Source: Gongronella butleri (Eukaryota > Mucoromycota > Mucoromycetes > Mucorales > Cunninghamellaceae). Taken from it: a DNA stretch of 64,000 nt. Below are positions 45,580-57,147 of this stretch, piece after piece (positions within the stretch are counted from its first letter, which is position 1; each line of letters begins with the position of its first letter). The stretch is taken from positions 620,001-684,000 of the forward strand of contig JAIWZP010000006.1 in the NCBI GenBank assembly GCA_025201375.1, written 5' to 3'. Under the pieces are notes generated by a model. It was not told where the DNA came from, ran no database searches, and saw only the letters and a program-made list of their open reading frames with translations. A program made the position numbers and the translations under genes.

Positions 45580-46860
45580 GTTTGTAAAAAAGATTTTTGG
45601 GCAAAAGATAAAAAAAAAAAAAAGTTGGAAAGAACAGGAAGAAAATTCATTTTTCTGTCTGCGCATTTCCATTTATACTTTTGGCGCCTCCAAAAGGAAA
45701 AAAAGATCGGAGTGAAAAGCATGTTGACCTTGCATTGACACATCATCGCCAATAATAGCGCACGTTGCGGGAGGCGTTTCAAAATCTTGCAAGGTCTGGA
45801 CCAGCCCACGGCCATCATGAGCCCACAAGATAGGTTCACCCGCTTTCAACATTTATTTGCCTTTTGACAACGTGCTTTTTTCTAACAACAGTGCCGTGGA
45901 ACCCAAAAATATCTTTTTTTTTCTGCTCGCCACAAAAAAAAAAGGGGAAAGGGATCATCCCTTGCATGGTGCTCGGGTGTCACCATCGCAAGTTCGCAAC
46001 CTTGTTTGCAATTCCTTCATTCTTGCCCCCCCCAAGAATCCTCCATGGTCATGGGCGTTCTTTCCTCTTAATTCTTTATCTGTGCCCCTTGTTTTTATTT
46101 TGGTCGTGCCAAGTTTAATCTGCTGACGCGCCAAATCGGCGGAATATTGCATCATCGGCGCACCATTCTATACTTTAGTCCATTGTGCCGTTAAAATATA
46201 AAAAAAGGGGGATGCGAACACGGCCGGAGCCGCGTGCGCTTGTCAAAAAAAATTTTCATCCTTTTGTGTTCCCAGGCTGTCGCCCTTTTTTTTGGTCCCC
46301 GTGCGCGCCAGAATGCCCAAACACCTTCCTTTCATTGGTGTTGGCCCCGTCGATCTTTTATTAGACTTTTTTTTTTTTCTTGATTGCCTACCCCTTTTCG
46401 ATTCACATCTCCATTTGTTGCTCCATGTCCTCGGCCTTTTGTGAATCACAATCACACACACACACACACAAACTCACAGCCACCCTGGATCCCTGTATCG
46501 CGTGATTTGTTCATGCCAGGTGTGTTTGAAAGAAAAAGTGGATAACCGTGACGAAATCATGCTCCCCTTGCTTCTCAATTCACGACCAAAAAAAAAAAGC
46601 GCGTTTTACGCCGCCGAGACCACATGAGCTCACACAAAATAGGGGGATCGGATCGCGCGTGCAATGCACCAATGAATTTGCCTGGACCTTTTTTTTTTTT
46701 TTTCTCGATGGGATGACGCGTCGTTCTCCCCACTCTAGTCTCCATGAAGCAACGAGCCGTGGATCTTTTTTTTTTTTATCTGTGCTTTTTGTTTATTTGT
46801 TTGTATATGCTAGATGTTGATGGTGAAATCACAAAAAAAAAAAGAAGATAAGGGCCGCGT
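45580..46860. other. Intergenic stretch with CA microsatellite
   Basis: Holds the upstream region of the GNAT gene and the 3' side of the Jlp2 gene. A (CA)n tract of about nine units lies at 46453-46470. No gene is recognised. Confidence 0.45.
46453..46470. repeat. (CA)n microsatellite
   Basis: Uninterrupted CA dinucleotides, about nine units. Confidence 0.85.
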
Positions 46861-47333
46861 CTACATGAAATCCTCTTCGGCCGCATTGATGTCCTCGACC
46901 TCATGTTCTCGATAATTGCTCTCCATCTTGCTTTCGTCAAACATTTCATTGTACTCTTTTTCCGCTTTGCGCTTCTCGGCCGCCAATTGGGCAATGCGCT
47001 CCTTCTAGATCACAAAAAGAATCAGAAATCGCGCCCCAAAAAAAAGAAAATGCGCGCATCCTCGTGCTTTTACCTCTTTGAGTTCTTCCTTTTTGTTTGC
47101 TTGGCGATCGAGCTTCTCGCGCTGGATCTTCTCCTGCATCAAGTCGACCTCGCGCTCGTCCTTTGTCTTGTTCAGGCGATTGACAATCTCATTGATGCGC
47201 TTTTCGACGTGGACGCGGCGCACCATCTTGTGATTGTGGAATGTAACCTGACCCGTCTCCATGCCCTGCGTCTTTTTCAGATTCGCCCACGGCGTGTAAA
47301 TGACCGTCAGATTGTTGCGCTTGTTGCCTGCGC

Positions 47334-47378
<45 letters not shown>

Positions 47379-47949
47379 TCAGCGGCCCTTTTTCCCTTTT
47401 TTCGCATCTTTGCCTGACCTTCAATGCTATTCGCCTTGACCAGCTGTGCGCAGTCCTCCACGACCTTTTCAGGGATGTCGTCCCATGTCTGTCCGGGCTT
47501 CAGACGCACGTAAACGTGAGCACTGGACAATTTGTCGACGTGAAACTAGCAAATGTTAAAAAAGGATGAGGCGCCACGCCAATTTCAATTTCACCGTCCA
47601 CCCAAAAGGTGCCTTACCCTGACAATGAGCAAAATGCGCGCAATTGCATAAAATTATAAGTCGCGACGGCCTAGGACCTGTTGTTTGGCCACCTTACCAA
47701 ATATCTTCCGGAAAGCCATACTTGATAAGGTCTTCGTCTATGCAAAAAAAAAAAGTCGATCAGCTTTGAGAGGGAGGACTGTAACGTTCTAGAGGCCTTT
47801 TGCTTACTCTCAAACTTGTCTCTGCCCATATAAATAGTGACAGGAGGGTCCACAACTAGAGAATTTCATGAAAAAACGCGTTTGACGGATGAGGATCGCC
47901 ATAGTGTGACGCTCGGCCTCGTACCTTTGCTTTGGAAATACAGCACCAT
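46861..47949 (-). CDS. JLP2: Jlp2/CCDC25 family protein (NFACT-R domain) with an apparent 1-nt exon
   Basis: Exons 47925-47949, 47808-47855, 47698-47737, 47618 (one base), 47419-47545, 47074-47327 and 46861-47004 total 639 bases, 212 residues. The sequence follows CCDC25 throughout: [64 protein letters not shown], then a long charged coiled coil and the C-terminal EEDFM typical of the family. The NFACT-R domain is known from ribosome quality-control and RNA-binding proteins; yeast Jlp2 has no well-defined role. Without the single base at 47618 the Trp codon between EDI and FHVDK is incomplete and the frame is lost. A run of 41 A on the plus strand (poly-U in the transcript) sits just before the acceptor of the sixth exon. 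Confidence 0.9.
47336..47376 (+). repeat. A41 homopolymer in Jlp2 intron
   Basis: 41 consecutive A on the plus strand, poly-U in the Jlp2 transcript, ending 8 bp before the splice acceptor. The longest homopolymer in the window. Confidence 0.9.
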
Positions 47950-48102
47950 GGCGTCTGAATAAAAAAATAAAAAAGAGGAAGAAAATGAGGTTTGTGGCGC
48001 CGCTGGTGGCTCTTCTTTTTCTGCTTTTTCATGAAAGAAATGCGAAATTTTATTTGGATTCTAGGATGCAATTACAGATGGAAAAAAAAAGAGAAAAGGG
48101 GC

Positions 48103-49749
48103 CTACTCTAGCGAAGCGTTCAATTTGGAGAAGAGTGCGCGGACCTCGTCGACGGTCATGGCGCCGAGGATTTCGCCTGAGCGGGTGCGGACGTTGATGG
48201 TGCCTGTTTCCATTTCCTTTTGGCCGACGACGCCGATGAAATTGTAGCGCTGCTGCTGTGCCTGTCGAATCATCTTGTTGAGGCGATCGCGTGCGGACAC
48301 GTCGGCGTCGACGTGGAACGTTTCTGCGTCATCGCTCTTGTCGCCTGCAATTTGCTGCGCGACTTGCTGGGCATAGTCGGCAAAGGGCGTGGCGACGGGC
48401 AAGATGACGGCCTGGCGCGGGCTGAGCCAGAATGGCCACTTGCCCTGGGTATGCTCAATCAGGATGGCCAGCATGCGTTCAATGGACCCGAGGATGGCAC
48501 GATGGATAATGACGGGTCGATGCGACTGGTCATGCTCGTCAACGTACGACAGACCAAACCGCTGCGGCAGCTGGAAATCCAGCTGGATCGTCGCCGTCTG
48601 GTGCGACTTGCCGCTCGAGTCTTTGACCATGATGTCGATCTTTGGCCCGTAAAACGCGCCATCGCCGTGTTTTGTCGTCCACTTTTTCCCCGTCGCGTCC
48701 AGTGCTTTTTTCAGTGCCGCCTCCGCAGAGTCCCACTCGGCCGCCGTGCCAATGTAGTGCGATTCGGGTCGTGTCGACAGCGTGTAGTCGAATTGCGGGA
48801 ATTGGAACGCCTTGTACACGCGATCCACAAACGACAGGCACGCACTGATCTCTTGGCCAATCTGCTCTTCCGTGCAGAAGATGTGCGCGTCGTCCTGGTG
48901 GAATCGACGCACACGCGTCAGTCCAGACAGCGCGCCAGATGCCTCGTTGCTGAAAATTGCGAAAAAAAATTAAGAATCGTGTCTTCTTTTTTTTTTTTTC
49001 CTTCATTTTTTTTTCTTAGGGCATACCGATGCAATGGGCTGAAATCGGCGAGGCGGATGGGCAGGTCACGGTAGGATTTGGGTTTGCTGTCAAAGATCAA
49101 GCAATGGCCCGGGCAATTCATGGGTTTGAGGCCGTAGACACCGCCATCCTCGCCTTCCTCGCTTTGCTCGTGGTCGTCGCGGTCATCGCCATGGCTGCAT
49201 CCGCCCTTGACCATGAACATATCGTCCATGTAATTCTCCCAGTGGCCGCTGGTCTCCCAAAGGTCTTTTTTGTAAATCAAGGGCGTCATCACCTCGTCGT
49301 AGCCGTAGCGCCTGTATTCGCGTCGCAGAAACTCTTGCAGACGCTGCACAATGCGCGTGCCGTGCGGAAGCAGGAACACGGACCCCGGGCTGTATGGGTG
49401 GATCATAAACAAATCCTGCGCCTTGCCAATCAGGCGATGATCGCGCTCATTTGTCTTGGAAACGTCTATAAGCAACAAATTGACGTGTTAAGCACATCAT
49501 TCTCGGTCAAGATCCTCTCGCTCGCACACTCGGCAAGCACATACCATTGATCCGCTGGCTGGCCTTGGTGCTCATGAACGACGTCTGGCGACCCGCCGCT
49601 GCCGCCAAACAAGGCAGGGCAGTTCCTATACAATTGACAAAAGGATCTCGTCAGTCGCAGCCCATACACACAATTTGCCTCGCTAAATATGTACTTTGAG
49701 CGCCAAGGGACGCGAGTCGGAGCGACCTTGTTAGTGACCGGGAGAGCAT
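48103..49749 (-). CDS. MST1: Threonyl-tRNA synthetase, mitochondrial (Mst1-like)
   Basis: Four exons (49695-49749, 49545-49625, 49027-49465, 48103-48949) give 473 residues. The enzyme charges mitochondrial tRNA-Thr. The N terminus (MLSRSLTRSLRLASLGAQ) is Arg/Ser/Leu-rich without acidic residues, a good mitochondrial presequence. There is no TGS or editing domain, as in yeast Mst1. Class II motifs are clear: HPYSPGSVFLLPHGTRI, the EEYRRYGYDEV-type region (REYRRYGYDEVMTPLI), GLKPMNCPGHCLIF with zinc ligands, RFHQDDAHIFC, and DFQLPQRFGLSY, then IIHRAILGSIERMLAIL and the anticodon-binding domain (NFIGVVGQKEMETGTINVR). An acidic, His-containing insert (HGDDRDDHEQSEEGEDGG) lies between motif regions. 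The first exon was placed by phase; it explains the presequence. Confidence 0.92.
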
Positions 49750-52343
49750 AGACAAAATAAAAAAAACAGGCAAAGAAAAAGTGACAGACCAGCCTTGCCC
49801 CTTGTCCCGCATCTTTTTGAGCTTTCAAAACTCCGCTCATGTTTTTTGCCCTGGGCGCATGAAAGCATGAATCGTAAAAAAAAAAAAAAAACATTTTTGC
49901 AATATTCTGAATAGGATTCCTGTCGTTTCCCGATATTTCGCGCATGGAACGTTATCATCCTCAAGCTCACCACTTTATTCGGGTCTGCTGCTCTGCTCGA
50001 TGCCCAAAATGGCAGCGGTTCGCTGGAGAAACACCAACAAATGATCGATATTTTGCATTTTGATGCCTTTCTAGCCAACATGCCCCTCCACTGCGCTTGG
50101 CTTTTCATGGTGTATGTCCTTGTCAGCATCTTTGCTCCTTCAGATGGCTGCTACGGATCACACAAATCTAAATCGAGTCCAATTGCAAGCAAAAACTCAA
50201 TTTTTGACCACTGACATTTGCATGTATTCTTTCATTTGCTCGTTCTTGAGAATTGTAAGCAGCTTAAAGCATGTGGAAGCTGCTTATTGGAGCTGACACG
50301 ATAGAGTACAAGGTTTTCTGCATATAATGAATTAGAGTGACGCGTACATCTGCGCAAAATATATAAAGAGTTAAAGACATTTGAAATTTGCTTCTAGGAA
50401 AACGACAAGCAAAGTTTGTTTTTCAAATTTCTGGGCTTGCTGTGCCTCCCAGAATTTTTTTACAGCCTCCCTGTCCGCCAAAAAAACCCAAATTCGCTCT
50501 ATTTTGCATTCATCTCGCCGCCCGCTTGGTCGACCCCGCTCAAAATGGCTGCATCGAATTCAGCGCAAAATTGGCAACAAAAAAAGCTGAAACGCCCAAA
50601 GCGCTTACGAGTTACATGAGGAGCACATCACTCATGAAAAGCCCCTGCTTGAAATGCCTGGCGTGATCTTGATGGCTTCGATGTTCGTCCATCGAGAACA
50701 TGAGACATCCGTGCGGAGGTGCGAGTGCGCTGCCTTTCACCAATGCAAACTTCAGCCGCGTCGGCCAACCATTTGACGCGCAATGGGTTGAAATCATGGA
50801 AGAATAGTTTCCTCGACCATTAATATTCCACCTTGTCTTCCAATGGCCCTTTCTTTTTTTTACGCGCGCTGGACCTGAAACCCGCGTTTTGACTATCGCG
50901 GTCAATTGGCATCGGTCCGCAGCCTTTTTTTATTGTTTTGGCACCCTGGACGCTGAGAAATGGGCATATCTTATGATTGCGCCAAATGGGCCTTGTCAGC
51001 ATTGCTGGCGGATAGGCGGCGCAACAGGCGTCAAGGTTGATCTCACCTAAATAAAGGATGCCATCACGTGGGGGCCGTTCCTTTTATTTTTTTCTGGTCC
51101 ATGTTTCAGGTCCGGGTCAAATGGCACTCATGATATGCCTTTGTGGAGCCATGATTTATGATCACGGGAGAGAAAAAGCGAAAGGGGGCAGCAAGGACCG
51201 TGCTCGCGCAGCCAAGGAATAATGAAGAAGGATTCTGCGACTGGCACCCAGCTAAAAAATGAAAAATAAAAAATAAGAAAAGAAAAAAAAAAGGATCTCA
51301 GGGGGGGAGGCGCGGGCTGAGAAACAGGGCGAGTCTCCGCCCATTGGTCGTGCAACCACCGACGGCGTCGTCCAAAAAGGGCTGTACCTGGCAAGCGCGA
51401 TGCACACAAAAGGTGTCGATCCGTTGGCCAAGGCAACACACAACCTTTTTTTCCCATTCATGCAAGGGCCTCCCCACGATCAGAGGTTGCCATGTGCGCC
51501 GCTAATGTGCACGAACAATGCGGCGTCCAGGACGGCCCAAAGAAATGGCCAAGCAAACTGGATGGGGACCGGGAGGATGAGCAGAGAAGGGGAAGCAATT
51601 GCCAGGCCACAGGTTTTGGGCCCTTTAGTCTCCTTTTTTTTTTCTTTCTTTTTTGTTGGCATGGTGGACCTTGCAGGGTGCTACATGATAAATTGACTTG
51701 CGTCCCAGGCGTGAACGTGAGCAGCAAAACAACGTGCAGTGCGTGCCATTGAAGACCATTTGACAAACAAGCAAGCATTGAGACGCTCAAGTGGCCGCAG
51801 CCAATGCCCCCACCATTGTTGAGGGAAACAAGGCAACCATGGGCTGACGCAACCCGTGTGAACCTAGTTTTTCTCTTTTTTTTTTGGCCTATTGCGCTGT
51901 TCAAAGTCGTTGCGCGACTGTAAAAAAAAAGAAAAAAAGCTAACGTCTGTGCGTAATTCTATTTCGCTGCGCTTCAAGGTGGCCCGAACAACCTCTTGTC
52001 AATGTTTTTGCATTTGGGTTTCCCTTTGGCCACGGATGATCACCTCACGGATTGGGGGGAGAATGAAAAAAAACAAGGCCGCGCCCCAAAGAAGATGCTC
52101 AAGGAGGTCATTTTACCAATTTGCACCTCTCGTGACCATATTGATCAAATGAGGTATTTTTAGTGACCAATCAAAAGGGCACAATGGGCCCCTTTTTTTG
52201 AATTTTCTTTCTCAAAAGCTCCTAAAATTTTGAGTGGTCATCCTTTTCTCTTTTTTTGTTTCTCCTTTTGTTGTTTTTATTTTTATTCTATTTTTCCGTT
52301 CCCCCATTTTCCTTGTGTGTCCTTGAACGGGAAAAAAAAAAAA
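49750..52343. other. Gene-free stretch with repeat A copy 3
   Basis: Positions 50380-50640 are a copy of dispersed repeat A. No coding signal is convincing on either strand; 51240-51300 and 51640-51660 are A- or T-rich. The upstream region of the threonyl-tRNA synthetase lies at 49750-50120. Confidence 0.5.
50380..50640 (+). repeat. Dispersed repeat family A, copy 3
   Basis: Shares with the copies at 1-450 and 5200-5590 the phrases CATTCATCTCGCC, GACCCCGCTCAAAA, GGCTGCATCGAATTCA, GCAAAATT, GCAACAAAAA, and CCCAAAGCGCTTACGA. Confidence 0.6.
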
Positions 52344-53467
52344 ATGGAAAATCAATACTCAGAACTTTTTCTTGTGCAGCGACTCGCATCGATCAGCCGT
52401 CATAAAATCTATCCTAGTGTTCCTTGCAAGGCGGAAATGCCTTTGCTTAAAACTCTCCATATCACAAGGTTTGTTTTTTTAAAAAAGCCCCCTTTTTGCT
52501 TTTCCCTTTACCCTCTTGCCCTCTGTCTTGCCCCAGCACGACTTTTTATTATTTTTTTTACACACCCGCGCTAGAATTTGTTCTTTTCATCTATTGTCGC
52601 GCCCACGCGCATGCCAATGGCGCGACATGCTAACCTCTCCCCTTTTTGACCCTTTGCCTCTCTTTGCCTCTCTTCCCCCCCCCCGGCCCTCATTGTGAAC
52701 CTATGGATATGCACATTGGTCGCTGACCCGCCTTTTTTTTTTTTTTTATCTTCAGGCTATGGAATCGAGCGAGAGAATACGAGATGTACTTGGCCCAGCA
52801 GCAGACTGGGTGGTGGTTTATGCAAGAGAGCTATCTATCGCACTTGGATTCGTCGCTGATGATGGGTTTCCTGGATGATCAGCCGCCAAATCAAGTGGTA
52901 GATGACCAAGCGCCGCCTTCGGATGTGCATGTCAGTTCTCCTAGTCTTCCGGATGACAGTGCTCTGGAACGCCGCCGACGACACCAAGCGTCGCTCTTAT
53001 CGCATACCCCTGTGTTCACGGACGCGTCGCTATCAACGGTACCCGACGACGACACGGCCGCCACACCGACGTCCACTATGTCGCCGCCATCGACCCCGAC
53101 CACACTCGAGCCTTTGCCATTGTCGCCGCCTCAAGATTGTACGAGCCCGCTCGCAAAACACCCAGTCAGCAACGAATTACAAGTGCACGACAATGCTGCG
53201 CCCGTGCCTGACGTTGTCTTGCCTCTTCCCACGACCCCCATCCCCACATCAACGACATTGATTGCCGACAAGCAACAACAACAACAACAAGGCGCCAAAC
53301 GCAAACGCGCCCCTGAACAGCCATTGGACTCGCCCTTACCAGACAAGAGACGCAAATTCGAAGCAGCCGCCACGCCATCGACGCCCCCACCTACTCCACC
53401 CACCGCCGCCGCAGCTGCATCCTTGCTCACGTCCCCTCCAGCATCGCCACCTTTGGTCAAAGTGTAA
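52344..53467 (+). CDS. Unrecognised Ser/Pro-rich protein
   Basis: Two exons (52344-52468 and 52756-53467) join in phase to 278 residues. The first 70 residues look folded and well conserved in character (LFLVQRLASISRHKIYP, AEMPLLKTLHITRLWNRAREY, EMYLAQQQTGWWFMQ). The rest is disordered: Ser/Thr/Pro-rich with many SPP/TPP sites and a CAA-encoded run of six Gln (about 53273-53290) followed by a basic cluster, GAKRKRAPE, and PDKRRKFE, which look like a bipartite nuclear signal. This is the make-up of a nuclear regulator phosphorylated by proline-directed kinases. I do not recognise the family. The intron (287 bp) is long for this genome, so a further exon cannot be excluded. Confidence 0.6.
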
Positions 53468-53853
53468 ATTTCAAATCGATACCCCTCTTTCTCGCTCCCC
53501 ACAGCATGATCGTATTATTATTATTTTTTTTCTCCCTTTCAAGGCACACACACACACACACAACACACTCAACAATTGCACTCAAACAAACAAAAAAAAG
53601 AAAAAAAAAAGACACATCGATCCCCCATCCCCTTCTTTTTGTTCATATTCCCCCCATTTTGAAAAATCACCCGCTATTGTACTAAATTCAAGCCCTAAAT
53701 AAACATTACATTGAACTCGAAACGACGACCAAGGGTTAGCAATCAGCACCCTCCACCCTGGCCCAATCTCTCAGGTGACACGAAATTGAAAAGTGAGAAA
53801 AAATGGCACGATTTTTTTTTTGTTTTTTTTTTGCATTTTATGGATTTGTTTTT
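53468..53853. other. Convergent intergenic region with CA run
   Basis: A CA run (about 53546-53564) and T/A runs only. No gene is seen. Confidence 0.5.
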
Positions 53854-55036
53854 CTACAACTTATGCCCAACGAGGGAGCCGCCGTCGATAGGGATGACGG
53901 CGCCCGTGGTGTAGTTGCCTGCGCGGGAGGATAGGTAGATGCATGTGCCGGCAATGTCCTGCGCACTGCCGATACGTTTGACGGGGATGCCCGCGACAAT
54001 CTTGTCGCCGTCGCGGCGCAACGTTTCTGCCATCATCTTGGATGCGAATGGGCCTGGTGCGAGCGCATTGACGAGGATGTGGTCGGGACCCAGGCGGCCG
54101 GCCAAGTGGCGTGTCAATTGGTGCAAAGCGGCCTTGGACGACGAGTATGCATACGTCTCCAATGCAGGCACCTGGAACCCATTGATGCTACCAATGTTGA
54201 TGATCCTTGAGGGAGCCTCGGACGTCGCCTTGGCGCGAAGCAAGGGCAAACACCTAATTTAGAGAGAGAAAGAGAAAATTGTCAACTCTGCGTCATTGTC
54301 CAATTATTTTTTTTCTTTCTTACGCTTGAGTGAGCGTGAACACGCGATTCAAATTGAGGTTCACCACCTTTTCAAACGCCTCGCTGGGATACTTGTCCAA
54401 AGGCTCGGCCCAATTGGCGCCCGAGTTGTTCACAAGCACAGACAAGTCTAGAAAAAATACATGTCAAAAGGGAGCTCGTCTTGCAATGTCGGTCAATTCC
54501 TTACGATTCTCCTTGCTTGACAGCTCGCGCACCAACTTCTTGATGTCATCAACGCTTTGCAAATCGGCGGGGATGGAATGGCAGGTGCCAGGGCCCATGG
54601 CTGTCAATTCTTGCGCGACCTAAGCATCATGATCGAAAAAAAGGGGCAAACCGTCAGCATGGATGGCGAGTGTCACACGAAAAAAAAAAAAAAAGCGTGG
54701 GGTGGATCGACGACGTGGGGAGTGGAAAGTGTACCTTGGCGCAGACGTCCGCCTTTCGCGACGAAATATAGACTTTGGCACCTGCAGCGACGAAGCCCTA
54801 GAAACAATACGATTTAATTCATGTTTTTGCCATTGTCTCATTTCTGGCGTGCCTACCTCGGCAATCATCAATCCTGCCAAAATGAAGAAAATAAAGCATT
54901 GAGTCTCTGTCGTGTCGTTTTTTTTTTCGCTGACAAATCACTCCCCCCCTTTTTTTTTGTACATACCAATGCCGCGGCCGCCGCCAGTGACGAGCACGAC
55001 CTTGTCCTTCACATCAAATAGGGAGCCAACGTCCAT
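53854..55036 (-). CDS. Short-chain dehydrogenase/reductase
   Basis: Six exons (54967-55036, 54857-54873, 54735-54797, 54505-54619, 54324-54447, 53854-54253) give 262 residues, the usual length for a classical SDR. The NAD(P)-binding TGGGRGIG is at the N terminus (split after the Gly-Ile by an intron), followed by a 17-nt microexon (LMIAE). VYISSRK follows strand 2; an Arg/Lys there suggests NADP preference. NNSG, the catalytic Ser in INIGSING, and the YSSSK pair (Tyr, Lys) are all present, then NALAPGPFASKM and the C-terminal GAVIPIDGGS. The substrate is unknown; resemblance to RhlG-like beta-ketoacyl reductases is an impression only. Complete and probably active. Confidence 0.9.
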
Positions 55037-57147
55037 TATGCAATTTGTAAGAAAATGGAGAGAAATAAATGAAAAAAAAGGAGGCAGCGCTGAATCAAGC
55101 GGGGTCAACCTCCTTTTGTAGGCAAAATGCTAGCCTGAGCTTATTCATCTGCAAAAAGTGTGGGAACCAGGCCATGGACGGGGTGTCTTTTTTCCAGTTT
55201 GTCATTGACAATGACATTGCATGCGCGTCCTTGCTATTGTCATAGCCGCGTCAAAAAAAAAAAATAAAGGACAATCTGATCGATAGCGGCCACTTGCCAT
55301 CAACGTGGCCCTAGGCAAAGGGCCAACGCGCTCTATTCTACATAATGAACGTATCATCGACGAGAGAACGAGACACGCGGATTGCCAGAAAGATCAGAAA
55401 CGCGTCAAAAACGAGCAATTGAGATCTTCTGGCGCATATTGGATGATTACGAGGCGATTGAAGTACCAGAGCCGGATGGGAAGTTTGCCACTTGCAATGG
55501 CATTGGGCATGTCAAGCACAGTACCGCTAGACTCTGTAGAAAATCCTGTGTTTACTTGCGCCTGCGCTGTAAAACATTGATTTGAAGCCACGGGCTTGTT
55601 TTTTTACCCAACTTCTCCATCGAAAACACTGAGAAACATATGGCAAGGCTGGATGGCGACTGATCTTAGGATAGCGCATAATCATCTGCAACGACCGTCT
55701 GTATTTCCTTTTTAAAAAAAAAAGTACGTGAAACTGATTTCGAGCAAGTTTACGGCGCGTAAAGAAAATCGGTTAGACAATGCCACGACATCATATCTTT
55801 CACGCCCTATGGGTAACAGCTGGTACAAATTTGATGGATATCGGATCACTGTAACGCCAGCGATCTTGAATTGGCGTGTTTTGCGGTAAAATGGCCGACC
55901 TCGCATGGATTTAAGCCGAATCGCATCGTACTAACTAAAGCTGTTTTGTGTTTGTATTGCTGTTGGCGCGCTCTATGCCCAACAAAACGGCACTCTATTA
56001 GATCACTGTCGAGAATATCTCATTTGAAGCGTTTTCATGGAATTTTGGTCGCGTGTCAATGAATTCACAAGCCACAAGACACCTTACAGCTTCTTCCGGC
56101 GATTCCAAGGCTCCTCGTCCTAATGAGCCCACCCTTGCGGCTTTGCGATCAGTAGATCTTGCGCTAGCACGACTTTTAAAAATCACCAATTTTCCAAGGG
56201 GTACAGTCACGGACTTGAAAAACATGAATTTTAGTTCCTCTGAACGCCACACCACTCAACCATATGGTGCGCGCCCACCATTCACCGGTAGAAGCGCAAG
56301 AAGAACCAGGGGTCCATTGATTAGCTTTGCACAAAACGAGAAAAGCCGCGTATTTTCGTCCCAAGGCAAACTCAACGAGAATTTGCAGCAGCTCCTTGAA
56401 AATTTTATCATCGGAAAGAGCGTGTCTCGCTGCTTACGTTGACGTTGGTGATCATTGAAAAAAGTGATTTTTTGGCCCTTTTTCCACGGTTTGAAAATCA
56501 TATATACTTTTCGACGCGCAGTTAACCGCGTCAGGCATCAAGTTTCACGCGCCCGGTTCTATTCAAAATCATGGGTATGGAGCATTTCTTGCTAGTGGAC
56601 GCGTCGGCGCGGGCTTCAAGACGCGTTTTTGCTGTGCAATTTGCATGTCAAATTAAAGCCAAAATCACTCATTGCTCGTCACCGACCAGATGCATCCCAC
56701 TCTTTTTTTATCTTTTTCGTGGTTTCTCTTTGCGCTTCATCTTGTGTGCAAGTTTGGCGGAAATCTGAAGACCGATTTTTTCAATTCTGGTTTTGGGGGC
56801 TCGCGACGTCCAAATTTTGATTTGCGTGTGACGCGCCTGGATAACTTTTGACAGCTGCAAATTTGAGTCCTATTCGAGCCATTTAGCTTGCCATTTCATG
56901 CTAGGACGCGTTTCGGGGCGATCTAGTGTCTGGTTGGCGAGTTCCTATTGTTGTGCAGCTAAAAACTATCAATTTTGCATTTTCTCTTGTTAAACTTGAT
57001 CAATTCGTTCCAAATAAGATGCCAGTGAGAACCTCACAATAATATCAGGAATTTAGGCGCAGCCGGACGGAGGGCCCTGAGCGCCTTTCTTTCTTTCAAC
57101 CTTTTTTTTTTTCATACCCACGCCGCCGTCGATCGTCGCCTGCTGCT
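55037..57147. other. Repeat island, gene-free
   Basis: Positions 56070-56960 are a long copy of repeat B, extended on the left by sequence (55560-56070) that partly resembles the left flank of the 42.6-kb copy. The pyrimidine-rich stretch at 57085-57115 precedes the Cox23 gene. Confidence 0.55.
56070..56960 (+). repeat. Dispersed repeat family B, copy 5 (long)
   Basis: Near full-length counterpart of the copy at 42640-43490, with the same order of blocks including CCAAGGGGTACAGTCACGGA, CATTGAAAAAAGTGATTTTTT, CCACGGTTTGAAAATCATAT, GGACGCGTCGGCGCGGGC, and CTTGCCATTTCATGCTAGGA. Confidence 0.75.

Noticed and set aside
49466..49945. 159-codon minus-strand frame ending in the threonyl-tRNA synthetase 5' region
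   Set aside because: It reads through the first intron and is not in the presequence frame. The ATG at 49749 with donor at 49694 gives the proper frame and a convincing mitochondrial signal.
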